Origin: Schleiferia thermophila
Lineage (GTDB): Bacteria; Bacteroidota; Bacteroidia; Flavobacteriales; Schleiferiaceae
DNA: 64,000 nt
Assembly (NCBI RefSeq): GCF_003337435.1
Contig: NZ_QPJS01000002.1
Span: forward strand, 1-64,000
Direction of reading: 5' to 3'
The notes under the pieces were generated by a model. The model searched no databases. It saw only the letters and a program-made list of their open reading frames with translations, and was not told where the DNA came from. How positions within the stretch are numbered: the stretch's first letter is position 1; each line of letters begins with the position of its first letter. Shown in pieces: positions 30,244 to 39,331 of the stretch. The translations under genes and the position numbers were made by a program.

Positions 30244-31382
30244 GAGATGTAGCGTTTTAAAAAGTTGAAAACATGATGGATAATAAAATCTTGTTGCTCT
30301 TTGGTCAGCTCAGTGTGCATAGGAAGTGAAATGACCGATGCAGCTAATTGTTCGGAAATTGGAAAATCTCCTGGACCGTATCGATCACTTTGGTAGGCCT
30401 TCTGCTTGTGCAATGGTATGGGGTAGTATATCATGGAAGGTATTTTTTGCTCTGCCAGATAATTTTTCAATCCGTTTCTGTCTACTTCAGGGCTCAGCTT
30501 CAGTGTATATTGATGAAATACATGGGTTGAGTTCAATGTTCTTTTAGGAATTTTTAGCAACGGATGACCTTCAAAGGCATGGTCGTAATACTCAGCTGCA
30601 GCTTGCCTGGCTTTTGTATAATCGTTGAGGTATTTCAACTTAATGTTGAGAATGGCTGCCTGTATCGTATCCAATCTGCTGTTTACCCCTACAATGTCAT
30701 GATGATACTGAATGCTTTGTCCGTGATTGGCAATCATTCTAAGTTTAGAAGCCAGTACATCATCATTGGTAAAGATGGCTCCGCCATCCCCATAACACCC
30801 AAGGTTTTTGGAAGGAAAAAACGAGGTACAACCAATATGACCTATGGTCCCGGCTTTTTTTACAGTGCCATCGCTAAAGGTATACTCTGCATTAATGGCC
30901 TGGGCCGTGTCTTCAATTACAAACAGATTGTATCGGTTGGCAATCGCCATTATGCGCTCCATATCTGCACATTGGCCGAATAGGTGCACGGGCACGATGG
31001 CTTTTGTCTTGGACGTGATTGCCTTTTCGATTTTTTGCGGGTCAATTAGGAAAGTTTCTTCATCCACATCCACCAGCACGGGTGTCAGCTTCAGCAGTGC
31101 TATCACTTCGGCCGTTGCCACATATGTAAATGAGGCGGTAATTACTTCATCGCCAGGCTGCAGGTCTAGTGCCATCATAGCCAGCTGCAGCGCATCCGTG
31201 CCGTTAGCACATGGGATTACGTGGTGTACTTTCAGATGTTTCTCAAGGTTTTCTTTAAACGTTCGCACCGCTGGTCCGTTGATAAAGGCGGTGCTTTCTA
31301 GTACTTCATTGATTGCCTCATTTATTTCGATTTTAATTTTTTCGTATTGAGTGGCAAGATCCACCATTCTGATTTCCTTCAT
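30240..31382 (-). CDS. DegT/DnrJ/EryC1/StrS-family sugar aminotransferase
   Basis: 380 residues from the ATG at 31382 (MKEIRMVDLATQYEK). A longer reading from 31457 is rejected because the -7 box TACATTTG lies inside it. PLP-binding Lys in TSFFPSKNLGCYGDGGA; VIEDTAQA holds the Asp that contacts the pyridine ring; PVHLFGQCADM is conserved. It transfers an amino group to a keto-sugar nucleotide. Coupled with ugd, it probably makes an amino-uronic sugar such as those in O-antigen, which is inference. Confidence 0.92.
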   Translation of the reverse strand: MKEIRMVDLATQYEKIKIEINEAINEVLESTAFINGPAVRTFKENLEKHLKVHHVIPCANGTDALQLAMMALDLQPGDEVITASFTYVATAEVIALLKLTPVLVDVDEETFLIDPQKIEKAITSKTKAIVPVHLFGQCADMERIMAIANRYNLFVIEDTAQAINAEYTFSDGTVKKAGTIGHIGCTSFFPSKNLGCYGDGGAIFTNDDVLASKLRMIANHGQSIQYHHDIVGVNSRLDTIQAAILNIKLKYLNDYTKARQAAAEYYDHAFEGHPLLKIPKRTLNSTHVFHQYTLKLSPEVDRNGLKNYLAEQKIPSMIYYPIPLHKQKAYQSDRYGPGDFPISEQLAASVISLPMHTELTKEQQDFIIHHVFNFLKRYIS

Positions 31383-31420
31383 TAGCCTCTTATTTGTTTT
31401 TGTATTCAAAAAAAAGTGAA

Positions 31421-31428
31421 CAAATGTA
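31421..31428 (-). promoter_or_regulatory. -7 box of the aminotransferase-ugd unit
   Basis: Minus-strand TACATTTG fits TAnnTTTG and lies 39 nt before the chosen ATG, which decides the start. Confidence 0.55.
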
Positions 31429-31464
31429 CTTTCACAGCCCATCAATACCTCTGACAAAATCCAG

Positions 31465-31472
31465 TACTTTTG
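31465..31472 (+). promoter_or_regulatory. -7 box of the 31494 gene
   Basis: TACTTTTG fits TAnnTTTG, 22 nt before the start codon. It faces away from the box at 31421-31428, giving a compact divergent promoter. Confidence 0.5.
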
Positions 31473-31493
31473 TAAAATTCTTCATGAATCCTG

Positions 31494-32279
31494 ATGAGAA
31501 AGTTGTTGGTCAATCTGCTTTTAATCTTAATGGCATTGGTATTTGGTTCATTGAGAGCATCTGCACAGTTTAGGGTGAAAACAGATACACTCGCAGGATT
31601 CTTTTTGCCTGTTAATTTTGGTATAGGCTGGCCATCGGCCGACCTGGCTGAGCGCTTTGGGGTGAGCTACAGGGCCGGTACAGGTTGTTTTTACCGTGGT
31701 TTTAGCGGATGGACATTTGGGATTGAGGGTGATTTTTGGTTTGGAGATGTGGTAAAAAACCGAGATAAGATTCTCAGAGCTGTGTCCAACGAGCAGGGAG
31801 TTGTATTAGACCACCTAGGTATGGATGCCAACCTGATGACTTTTCAAAGAGGGTGGATTGCAACAACTTTCATTGGAAAATTATTCAGAGTGTGGAATCA
31901 CAACCCTAACAGTGGTGTGCTGATTACATTGGGCAGTGGTTATCTACAGCACAGAATACGACTTGAAAGCGGACATCAACAGTCCATCATTTATCAGATA
32001 GAAAATGAATACCAGCGAGGTTACGACCGACTAAACACCGGTTGGCACGGCCGAATGTATGTCGGTTACCTACATGCAAGCAACTATCAGACTTATAATT
32101 TTATGATAGGTATTGAACACCTGATAGGAACTACCCGCAGTGTGAGGGAATTTGATTATTCGACCGGTACGCATGACCTTCAACCTTTATCTAATGGACT
32201 GACTACCGTCAAGTTTACATGGTATTTCAGCATGTACAAAGAAAAAATTACAAAAGAAAAGAAATATTTCTATTTCTGA
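31494..32279 (+). CDS. Probable outer-membrane beta-barrel protein
   Basis: 261 residues with signal peptide (LLILMALVFGSLRASAQ). Alternating hydrophobic/aromatic strands (GWTFGIEGDFWFGD, GRMYVGYLHASNYQTYNFMIGIE, TTVKFTWYFSMY) suggest an eight-strand-type barrel. No family assigned. The Lys-rich end KEKITKEKKYFYF is unusual after the last strand. It precedes the S4-protein gene by 45 nt. Confidence 0.6.
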   Translation: MRKLLVNLLLILMALVFGSLRASAQFRVKTDTLAGFFLPVNFGIGWPSADLAERFGVSYRAGTGCFYRGFSGWTFGIEGDFWFGDVVKNRDKILRAVSNEQGVVLDHLGMDANLMTFQRGWIATTFIGKLFRVWNHNPNSGVLITLGSGYLQHRIRLESGHQQSIIYQIENEYQRGYDRLNTGWHGRMYVGYLHASNYQTYNFMIGIEHLIGTTRSVREFDYSTGTHDLQPLSNGLTTVKFTWYFSMYKEKITKEKKYFYF

Positions 32280-32324
32280 TGTGTACAGAATGTCTTCATA
32301 AAGCAGGTAATAAAAAATTGAATT

Positions 32325-32693
32325 GTGAGAATAGATAAGTTTTTGTGGTGCGTCCGGCTTTTTAAAACCCGTTCGCTGGCGACAGAAGCTTGTAATGCCG
32401 GAAAAATTCTGATCGAAGGCATACCGGTGAAGCCATCAAGAGAAGTAAAGCCGGATACATTTTTCAACTTCAAAAAGACGGGTATTACTTATCTGTTTAA
32501 AATAAAAGAGATTCCCAAATCCAGAGTAGGTGCACCATTGGTCGATCAATTTTTGGAAAACTGTACTCCAAAAGAAGAGCTCGAAAAGCTTGAACTTTTG
32601 AAATTGGCTAAATCATATGTACGGCCAAGAGGGCTTGGCAGACCTACAAAAAAGGAAAGACGGGACATCGAATCATTTCTCGGTGAGGACTGA
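32325..32693 (+). CDS. S4-domain RNA-binding protein (Hsp15-like)
   Basis: 122 residues, GTG start. S4 domain at the N-terminus (MRIDKFLWCVRLFKTRSLAT, then CNAGKILIEGIPVKPSREVK), as in Hsp15/HslR, which binds 50S subunits carrying stalled nascent chains. The C-terminal RPRGLGRPTKKERRD is the usual basic tail. Its 3' end overlaps that of hemH by 21 nt (convergent). Confidence 0.85.
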   Translation: MRIDKFLWCVRLFKTRSLATEACNAGKILIEGIPVKPSREVKPDTFFNFKKTGITYLFKIKEIPKSRVGAPLVDQFLENCTPKEELEKLELLKLAKSYVRPRGLGRPTKKERRDIESFLGED

Positions 32694-33710
32694 GGCCAGG
32701 GTTTCGTCTACCAATAGGGCCAACGTTTCTACCCATAAGCGATTGGTATTAAGACAGGGGATAAATGTAAACTCTTCCCCACCGTTTTTCAGGAAGATTT
32801 CCTTTCCTTCATCTTCCAGCTCTTCAATGGTCTCCAGGCAGTCGGCTACAAAAGCAGGACTTGCTACCAAAAGTTTTTTCACTCCGGCTTTTGGCAAGGA
32901 TTTGAATGCATCGGCTGTGTAAGGTTGTAGCCACTTGTCGGAGCCAAGCCTCGATTGAAAAGAAAAACTATATTTATCCTGTGCAATGGATAATATTTGA
33001 GCGACCTTGTCGGTGGTAACCTTTACCTGATGCAGATAGCAAAAAGCATGTGCCGCCGAAGTGACTGAACAGCAATCAGCAACTTTACAACAGTGACTGC
33101 CTGTGATATCTGACTTTAAAACGTGCCTTACAGGTACACCGTGGTAGCTAAAAAGGATATGATCGTAATCCGACTGGAGAAAGGGTCTTATGGATTCGGC
33201 TAAAGCATTCAAATAAGATGGATGCTTGTAGAACGGAGGAACTGTGTGCAGCCTGAAGGTATAACGGGCTTTGTTGTAAGCCTTTTTAACATGTTCAACA
33301 GCAGTTTCATAGCTGCTCATGGCATAATGCGGATATAGCGGTACCATCACCAGGTCCATCAGTTCCGGTAATTCGTCGTTGATAGCTTCCAAAACTTCCT
33401 TAGGAGATGGATTGGCATATCTCATACAATAATACGTGGGAATACCCGTGAATTCTTCGAGAAGTTTGGACAACTTTTCTGTAATAGCAATCAGCGGAGC
33501 ACCATCCTCTGTCCAAATTCGGACATATTTGGCCGCACTTTTAGGCGCCCTAAGCGGAGCTATAATTCCTTTGACCAGAAGTGTCCTCCAGAATTTAGGA
33601 ATGTCAATCACCCGCTCATCCATCAGAAATTCATTCAAATATCGTCTGACGTCCTTTGTGCTTGGCGAATCTGGAGAGCCGAGGTTGACTAGTAGTATGG
33701 CTGTTTTCAA
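32673..33710 (-). CDS. hemH: Ferrochelatase
   Basis: 345 residues: LVNLGSPDSP at the start, MRYANPSP, PLYPHYAMSSYET, catalytic His in FSYHGVP, and Glu of CLETIEELEDEG. It inserts Fe2+ into protoporphyrin IX. A Cys-rich stretch (SHCCKVADCC with a later CYLHQ) sits after the catalytic His, as in several bacterial ferrochelatases. Convergent 21-nt overlap with the S4 gene. Confidence 0.95.
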   Translation of the reverse strand: MKTAILLVNLGSPDSPSTKDVRRYLNEFLMDERVIDIPKFWRTLLVKGIIAPLRAPKSAAKYVRIWTEDGAPLIAITEKLSKLLEEFTGIPTYYCMRYANPSPKEVLEAINDELPELMDLVMVPLYPHYAMSSYETAVEHVKKAYNKARYTFRLHTVPPFYKHPSYLNALAESIRPFLQSDYDHILFSYHGVPVRHVLKSDITGSHCCKVADCCSVTSAAHAFCYLHQVKVTTDKVAQILSIAQDKYSFSFQSRLGSDKWLQPYTADAFKSLPKAGVKKLLVASPAFVADCLETIEELEDEGKEIFLKNGGEEFTFIPCLNTNRLWVETLALLVDETLASVLTEK

Positions 33711-33731
33711 TTTAAATTTATACTTTAATTA

Positions 33732-35024
33732 CTATACCAATTTAATTAAAAAATAGTTTTTCTTACCTTTTTGAATGAGCATGTACCGGCCGTTTAGTAT
33801 TTGATTTTTAGTAACTGGCTGGTGTTCGTTCCAGCGTATTTTGTTGATTTGAACAGCGCCTTGCTGAAGCATTCGTCGAGCTTCACCGCGCGATGGGAAA
33901 GCGCCTGTCACATCTGTCAGAAAAACAACCGGATCCGAAGGCTCATGTAATGAGAGTTTTGAAACCTCTGCCATCGGTACGCCTTCAAATATTTGAAGAA
34001 AAGTTTTTTCATCCAGAGAGGCAAGTTCTTCAGCAGATGATTTGCCAAAGAGTATTTCAGTGGCTTTGAGAGCTGTTTGGTACTCCTGCAAGCCATGCAC
34101 CAAAACAGTAACTTCACGTCCAAGTGCTTTTTGGAGTGCTCTATGATGGGGAGCTTTTTGATGCTCAGCAATCAGGGATTCTATTTCGTCTTTTGTAAGT
34201 GTCGTAAAGATTTTTATATATCTGGCAGCATCGTCGTCAGATACATTTATCCAAAACTGATAAAAAGCATACGGTGATGTCTTTTTAGCATCGAGCCATA
34301 TATTACCTGTTTCCGTTTTGCCAAATTTTGTACCGTCGGATTTGGTTACTAATGGTACGGTGAGCGCGTAAGCATTTCCGCCCTCTATCCTGCGAATGAG
34401 TTCTGTACCAGTAACAATATTACCCCATTGGTCTGACCCACCTAACTGAATGGTTACCTGATGATGCTTCCATAAATAGTAAAAATCATATCCCTGAATC
34501 AACTGGTACGAAAACTCCGTAAATGACAATCCCGAACCATCTTCTAATCTTTTTTTTACCGAATCTTTAGCCATCATGTAATTGACGGTGATATGTTTTC
34601 CTATATCCCTAATAAAGTCGAGGAAGGAATATCCGGCCATCCAGTCGTAATTGTTGACCAATTCAGCTCGGTTTTTTTTATCGGATGAAAAGTCCAAAAA
34701 TTTTGTCAGCTGACGTTTTATGCATTCAACATTGTGCTGGAGAGTCTCTTTATTCAGTAAATTTCTTTCTGTTGATTTAAAACTCGGATCTCCAATCATC
34801 CCGGTGGCACCACCTACCAGCGCATAAGGCTTATGACCACTTCTCTGAAAGTGAAGCAAGGTCATCACCCCTACCAGATGACCGATATGGAGTGAATCGG
34901 CGGTCGGGTCGAATCCAAGATACGCAGATCTTGGTCCATTAGTCAGGTGATCTTCGATGCCGGGAGTCAGGTCGTGGAGCATTCCTCTCCAGCGTAACTC
35001 TTCAATTACATTGCTCATTATCAA
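33732..35024 (-). CDS. tyrS: Tyrosyl-tRNA synthetase
   Basis: 430 residues. Class I signatures HIGH (LHIGHLVG, about 47-50) and KFGKT (the TyrRS form of KMSKS), tyrosine-binding QGYDFYYLW and GGSDQWGNI, and a C-terminal S4 domain ([19 protein letters not shown]). Complete. A TACTTTTG box at 35047-35054 (minus strand) lies 23 nt upstream of the ATG. Confidence 0.97.
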   Translation of the reverse strand: MIMSNVIEELRWRGMLHDLTPGIEDHLTNGPRSAYLGFDPTADSLHIGHLVGVMTLLHFQRSGHKPYALVGGATGMIGDPSFKSTERNLLNKETLQHNVECIKRQLTKFLDFSSDKKNRAELVNNYDWMAGYSFLDFIRDIGKHITVNYMMAKDSVKKRLEDGSGLSFTEFSYQLIQGYDFYYLWKHHQVTIQLGGSDQWGNIVTGTELIRRIEGGNAYALTVPLVTKSDGTKFGKTETGNIWLDAKKTSPYAFYQFWINVSDDDAARYIKIFTTLTKDEIESLIAEHQKAPHHRALQKALGREVTVLVHGLQEYQTALKATEILFGKSSAEELASLDEKTFLQIFEGVPMAEVSKLSLHEPSDPVVFLTDVTGAFPSRGEARRMLQQGAVQINKIRWNEHQPVTKNQILNGRYMLIQKGKKNYFLIKLV

Positions 35025-35046
35025 CGATTCATTTAATCCAAAGTCG

Positions 35047-35054
35047 CAAAAGTA
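35047..35054 (-). promoter_or_regulatory. -7 box of tyrS
   Basis: Minus-strand TACTTTTG, exact TAnnTTTG match, with a TTTTG at 35079-35083 that is slightly far for a -33 element. Confidence 0.5.
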
Positions 35055-35289
35055 CGATTGCTGTCAGATACGTTTTTGCAAAAGTTTATTTTCAGAATCG
35101 ACACAAAAAGTTAAGATTTATTTTATAAAAAGAGAAAATTTATTCATTTAAACCACTTTAATTTTTGATTTTGAAGAAAAAGGTTTCGCTTTGAATAATC
35201 TGCTGTTCAGAAATTAAAATCTGATTTTGATATTCTTTTTAATAAAAAAAAAATCTGTATAATCATATTTGCAGGCGTTTTTGACAGAA

Positions 35290-35772
35290 ATGAGCATTGA
35301 TAACCGCAATTTGATAATTACTCTACGATACGTACTTTTATTCTTAATTTCACTGATTCCATTAGACTTTCTGCTTTCACAAGTACCTGGCAGAATTAGT
35401 TCTTATTTTGCCAATCATACCATGGCTATTGTATCTTTTATTCTTATTCTCATTCTTTTTATATTGAGAATCAAGTATTTTTATTTTGAAGCAGAGTACG
35501 AAATTATACACTTGCGACAGAGACCTCTGATGTTTGACTACATGACTTTGCTGAATTCCTACGGATACAGTAGATACGAATTCCCCAAAAGATTGCTCAA
35601 AGATGTCTATGTTGAGAACTTTCTCTGGTTCAAGACATTGGTTTTTGTTGTAGAAACCACAGGAGGCAAGCTCAAAGAGCGAACCATAGATGTCACTTAC
35701 ATTTCAGGCAAGAAACTCGATGAAGTTCTTCGCATCATGAGGTCTATTATACAAAAGAACAAAATGCAGTAA
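35290..35772 (+). CDS. Membrane protein with PH-like domain
   Basis: 160 residues from ATG 35290; an upstream in-frame codon at 35269 is rejected since it falls in the promoter-like TATTTGC. Two N-terminal transmembrane helices (YVLLFLISLIPLDFLL and AIVSFILILILFILRI) are followed by a soluble PH-like beta domain (FPKRLLKDVYVENFLWFKTL, TIDVTYISGKKLDEVLRIM). No defined function. Lies 35 nt before the cytochrome-b-like gene. Confidence 0.55.
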   Translation: MSIDNRNLIITLRYVLLFLISLIPLDFLLSQVPGRISSYFANHTMAIVSFILILILFILRIKYFYFEAEYEIIHLRQRPLMFDYMTLLNSYGYSRYEFPKRLLKDVYVENFLWFKTLVFVVETTGGKLKERTIDVTYISGKKLDEVLRIMRSIIQKNKMQ

Positions 35773-35780
35773 ATCGCAAT

Positions 35781-35788
35781 TACTTTTG
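35781..35788 (+). promoter_or_regulatory. -7 box deciding the start of the 35807 gene
   Basis: TACTTTTG fits TAnnTTTG. Transcription would begin near 35795, leaving about 12 nt of leader before ATG 35807 and excluding the earlier in-frame TTG. Confidence 0.5.
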
Positions 35789-35806
35789 CAAAAACCAATT
35801 AGCCTC

Positions 35807-36247
35807 ATGTATACCGGAATAAAGCACCTGCATTCATTTCTGCCCTATGTCTTTCTGTCTCTTAGTATTTTTCTGGTTCTCTACTCGCTCATCAGCTGGA
35901 GAAAAAGAAAGAGCTACAGCAAGAGCGACACAATTCTGAGGAGCGTTGTCGTCAGTTTAGCACACATACAGTTGTTGATTGGCCTGATTCTCTATTTTAT
36001 ATCACCAATCACAAAGAGCGCTTTTGCCGACTTTGGAGCTGCTATGAAAGACTCGGTATTACGGCTTTACGCCTTAGAGCACATCTTCATCAACATAGTT
36101 GCCGTTATTCTAATCACTATCGGAAGCGTAAAAGCCAAAAGAGAAATCATCGAGTTTAAAAAGCACAAGCTGGTAGGGATATATCTTGGTATTGGTACAG
36201 TGCTTATTCTGAGCAGAATTCCCTGGCATGCCTGGCCTGGAATATGA
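35807..36247 (+). CDS. Four-helix membrane protein (cytochrome-b-like)
   Basis: 146 residues with four transmembrane helices and short loops. Histidines KHLHS, AHIQL, EHIFI and WHAWPGI are placed near membrane faces, as in the small proteins often named cytochrome B in Bacteroidota; heme binding is not shown. Its TGA overlaps the hflX ATG as ATGA, so the genes are coupled. Confidence 0.6.
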   Translation: MYTGIKHLHSFLPYVFLSLSIFLVLYSLISWRKRKSYSKSDTILRSVVVSLAHIQLLIGLILYFISPITKSAFADFGAAMKDSVLRLYALEHIFINIVAVILITIGSVKAKREIIEFKKHKLVGIYLGIGTVLILSRIPWHAWPGI

Positions 36248-37449
36248 TTGAAAGCAAAATAAAAATTTCTCAAGAAAGGGAAAAAGCCGTATTAGTAGGC
36301 GTCAGCACACCCGGCCAACCTGAAGAAAAGACAAGAGAGTACCTCGATGAACTTCAGTTTCTGGCTGATACTGCCGGTGCAGAGGTAGTAGGCACCCTTA
36401 CTCAAAAACTGCAACATCCCAATCCCGCAACTTACATTGGCAGCGGCAAATTAGAAGAATTGGGAGAGATGGTGCGCACATTGGAGGCCAATCTGGTAAT
36501 CTTTGACGATGAATTGTCAGCGACCCAAATCCGGAATTTAGAAAAATTCCTCCAGGTCAAAATTCTAGACCGCACCAATCTGATTCTTGACATTTTCGCA
36601 GGTCGAGCTCGTACATCGTATGCCCGTGCACAGGTAGAACTAGCACAATATGAGTATCTGTTGCCACGACTCACCCGTATGTGGGCGCACCTCGAGCGAC
36701 AGAAAGGAGGTATTGGACTCCGAGGTCCAGGTGAAACACAGATAGAAACCGACCGCAGAATTATTCAACAAAAAATTGCCTTGCTCACAGAGAAGCTTAA
36801 AAAAATAGACCGCCAGATGGCTACTCAGCGAAAACACCGTGGTGATATGGTTCGCGTAGCCCTGGTAGGCTATACCAATGTAGGCAAATCAACCCTGATG
36901 AACCTACTAAGCAAAGCCAATGTATTTGCAGAGAACAAGTTGTTCGCCACTCTGGATACAACTGTTCGCAAAGTAGTGCTCCAAGATGTTGCCTTTTTGC
37001 TAAGCGATACCGTCGGATTTATCCGAAAGTTGCCTACACAACTGGTTGAATCCTTCAAATCTACTCTTGATGAAGTAAGGGAATCCGATCTGCTGCTTCA
37101 CGTGGTGGACATATCACATCCGGCTTTTGAGGACCATATAATCGCTGTAAATCAAACCATACAGGAGCTGCTGCAAGGTCAGGAGAAGAAAATTGTGATG
37201 GTCTTCAATAAAATCGATCTGTACCAGCCGGCCAAAAGAGATCCGGATGACCTGTCTCCACTTCAGAAAGACCAAATGACTTTAGACGACTGGCAACAGA
37301 CATGGATGGCAAAAGCAGCCGGAGACTGCGTCTTTATTTCTGCTGAGAAAAAAATAAACATTGACAGTCTAAGGGAAGTATTGTACCGCGAGGTAAAAAA
37401 AATAAGAGATGCCAGATATCCATATGCCGGAATTAAAACGGACATTTAA
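36244..37449 (+). CDS. hflX: GTPase HflX
   Basis: 401 residues. N-terminal HflX domain with NPATYIGSGKLEEL, LDRTNLILDIFAGRART and GGIGLRGPGETQIETDRR; G domain with G1 GYTNVGKSTLM, G3 DTVGFIRKLP and G4 NKIDL. HflX splits stalled ribosomes under stress. Complete; translationally coupled to the upstream membrane protein. Confidence 0.96.
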   Translation: MIESKIKISQEREKAVLVGVSTPGQPEEKTREYLDELQFLADTAGAEVVGTLTQKLQHPNPATYIGSGKLEELGEMVRTLEANLVIFDDELSATQIRNLEKFLQVKILDRTNLILDIFAGRARTSYARAQVELAQYEYLLPRLTRMWAHLERQKGGIGLRGPGETQIETDRRIIQQKIALLTEKLKKIDRQMATQRKHRGDMVRVALVGYTNVGKSTLMNLLSKANVFAENKLFATLDTTVRKVVLQDVAFLLSDTVGFIRKLPTQLVESFKSTLDEVRESDLLLHVVDISHPAFEDHIIAVNQTIQELLQGQEKKIVMVFNKIDLYQPAKRDPDDLSPLQKDQMTLDDWQQTWMAKAAGDCVFISAEKKINIDSLREVLYREVKKIRDARYPYAGIKTDI

Positions 37450-37463
37450 TAACAAACAGCCAT

Positions 37464-38525
37464 ATGAATTACACTACCTTAGGAACATCAGGTCTTAAAG
37501 TCTCTTCTCTTTGTTTTGGAGCCATGGGGCTGGGTAAAAGCTGGAATTGGGGAGCCGACCGAGAAACTTCCTTCAAACTCCTTGAGACTTTTGCCGATGC
37601 CGGAGGAAATTTTATAGACACTGCCAATATCTATACAGATGGTGAGAGTGAGAAAATCATTGGTGAATTTCTTAAAACTGAAAGGGATCATTTTGTAATT
37701 GCCACAAAATATACACTCGCTGATTCGCGTACAGGAATCAAGGCAGCCATTGAAGAAGGAAAAGGAAATGTAAACGGCACAGGCAACAACCGAAAAAACA
37801 TGCTTCGCAGCCTCCAACAAAGTCTCAAGAGACTTAAGACCGATTACATTGATGTTTTTTATCTGCACATCTGGGACCATATGACACCGGTGGAGGAAGT
37901 AATGCGTGGACTAGATGATTTGGTATCCAGAGGTTTGGTACACTATATTGCCATTAGCGATACACCAGCCTGGGTAGTGAGCAGAGCACAGATGCTGGCT
38001 GAACTCAGGGGATGGGCCCAGTTTGTGGCATTGCAAGTCGAATACAGTCTTTTGCAGCGAACGCCGGAACGGGAACTTATACCAATGGCAAGAGAACTTG
38101 GACTGACCGTGACACCATGGGCCCCCTTAGCCGGTGGAGCTCTCACCGGAAAATACCTTCATGGAGAGAAAGGAAGGCTGCCTGACAACAGCCGGAGATT
38201 AAGTCCTGAGGCACAAACAATTATACGTGAAGTTATCAAGGTAGCGGAATCTTATGGTGTGCCGCCCTCCCAAGTTGCATTGAGGTGGACCATGCAACAG
38301 GATTTTAAATGTATTCCAATCGTAGGAACTACCAAGGTAACCCAGCTCGAAGAAAATTTAAATGCGCTGCATTTAACGCTTGACCAAAAGCACATTGATC
38401 TGTTGAATGAAGTATCATCAATAGAGCTGGGATTTCCGGGTTCATTTTTCAGAGAAGAAGGTGTAAAACAATCCGTGTATGGTGGATTTTTTGAAAAAAT
38501 CGAACACCCCAACTTACCTGAATAA
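37464..38525 (+). CDS. Aldo/keto reductase
   Basis: 353 residues, AKR TIM barrel: FGAMGLGKSWNWG, catalytic Asp and Tyr in FIDTANIYTDGESE, Lys in ATKYT, His in FYLHIWD. NADPH site in the C-terminal part (IPIVGTTKVTQLEEN). Reduces carbonyls; substrate unknown. 14 nt after hflX. Confidence 0.92.
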   Translation: MNYTTLGTSGLKVSSLCFGAMGLGKSWNWGADRETSFKLLETFADAGGNFIDTANIYTDGESEKIIGEFLKTERDHFVIATKYTLADSRTGIKAAIEEGKGNVNGTGNNRKNMLRSLQQSLKRLKTDYIDVFYLHIWDHMTPVEEVMRGLDDLVSRGLVHYIAISDTPAWVVSRAQMLAELRGWAQFVALQVEYSLLQRTPERELIPMARELGLTVTPWAPLAGGALTGKYLHGEKGRLPDNSRRLSPEAQTIIREVIKVAESYGVPPSQVALRWTMQQDFKCIPIVGTTKVTQLEENLNALHLTLDQKHIDLLNEVSSIELGFPGSFFREEGVKQSVYGGFFEKIEHPNLPE

Positions 38526-38543
38526 TCCCAAAAAGTATGCATC

Positions 38544-38768
38544 TTACGAAAATACCACATCTGCGGCTTTTTCCAGGTCCGACAGAAGTACGTAAATCTC
38601 TATAGAAAATCCGGAAATTCCCGGACCCAAAAGGGTATTCATGTTTTGATTTTTTACAAAGGTTTTAATGCCGGCACTCTCGAGCTTTGAACAGACGATG
38701 GCGGCTTCGGACATTTGCCCTACTTCTGTTAAAAGCACCCATTGATTCTCATCGGGCATTATTTCCAT
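38544..38768 (-). CDS. DUF2007-family small protein
   Basis: 74 residues with the DUF2007 fold, related to PII-like ferredoxin folds: WVLLTEVGQMSEAAIVCSKLES, AGIKTFVKN, then EIYVLLSDLEKAADVV. Called a putative signal transducing protein in databases without experimental function. Overlaps the end of gldD by 10 nt. Confidence 0.75.
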   Translation of the reverse strand: MEIMPDENQWVLLTEVGQMSEAAIVCSKLESAGIKTFVKNQNMNTLLGPGISGFSIEIYVLLSDLEKAADVVFS

Positions 38769-39331
38769 TGTAAGGTCTCCATAAGATGTCGTATTTCGTC
38801 TCCAAGAAAATGAGTAACAGGGGCTGTACTGTCCAGATTTGGCTGAGAGTGCACATAGGCGGTGCCGCGGATAAAATGCCTTAGACTGTCTGTAGCAAAA
38901 AATTGATAGTTTGTGGCTGTATTTCCATATATTTCGTAGAGTATTCCATATACCTTTCGATCTGGGTCTATGTAAATCTTTTCTGCAATACCATCTGCTT
39001 TCACTCCATGTTTGTAGGCAAATTCTCTTGCGTCCTTCAGCAGGGTATCGAGGTTGTTGTGTATGGGTCTATAGGTCAGTTGTATTACGGAGTGCAAGAC
39101 TGTATAGTTTAAATCGTGCCAGCAAGGATTCCTGTTTTTGTCGCTGATGTTCACTGCTTTGTTGATTTCAAAGGTGTATGGACAGCCTTGTTTGTCAAAT
39201 TGCACATATGTTTTCTCAGGAAGTGAAATTTTGAAATAGCCAATCGGCTTTGGCATATTGTCGTCCCAATGACATGAACATAAACCTGACAATAGCACGA
39301 AACTGATATATTTCACAAATTTACTGACCAT
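38759..39331 (-). CDS. gldD: Gliding-motility lipoprotein GldD
   Basis: 190 residues with lipobox LSGLCSC in the first 20 residues, then the GldD pattern YFKISLPEKTYVQFDKQGCPYTFEI and a C-terminal HFLGDEIRHLMETLQWK. GldD is required for gliding and type IX secretion in flavobacteria. Overlaps gldE by 11 nt. Confidence 0.9.
   Translation of the reverse strand: MVSKFVKYISFVLLSGLCSCHWDDNMPKPIGYFKISLPEKTYVQFDKQGCPYTFEINKAVNISDKNRNPCWHDLNYTVLHSVIQLTYRPIHNNLDTLLKDAREFAYKHGVKADGIAEKIYIDPDRKVYGILYEIYGNTATNYQFFATDSLRHFIRGTAYVHSQPNLDSTAPVTHFLGDEIRHLMETLQWK

Noticed and set aside
35269..35289. Longer N-terminus for the PH-like membrane protein
   Set aside because: The extension lies in a promoter-like TATTTGC segment and adds unconserved residues before the good ATG.
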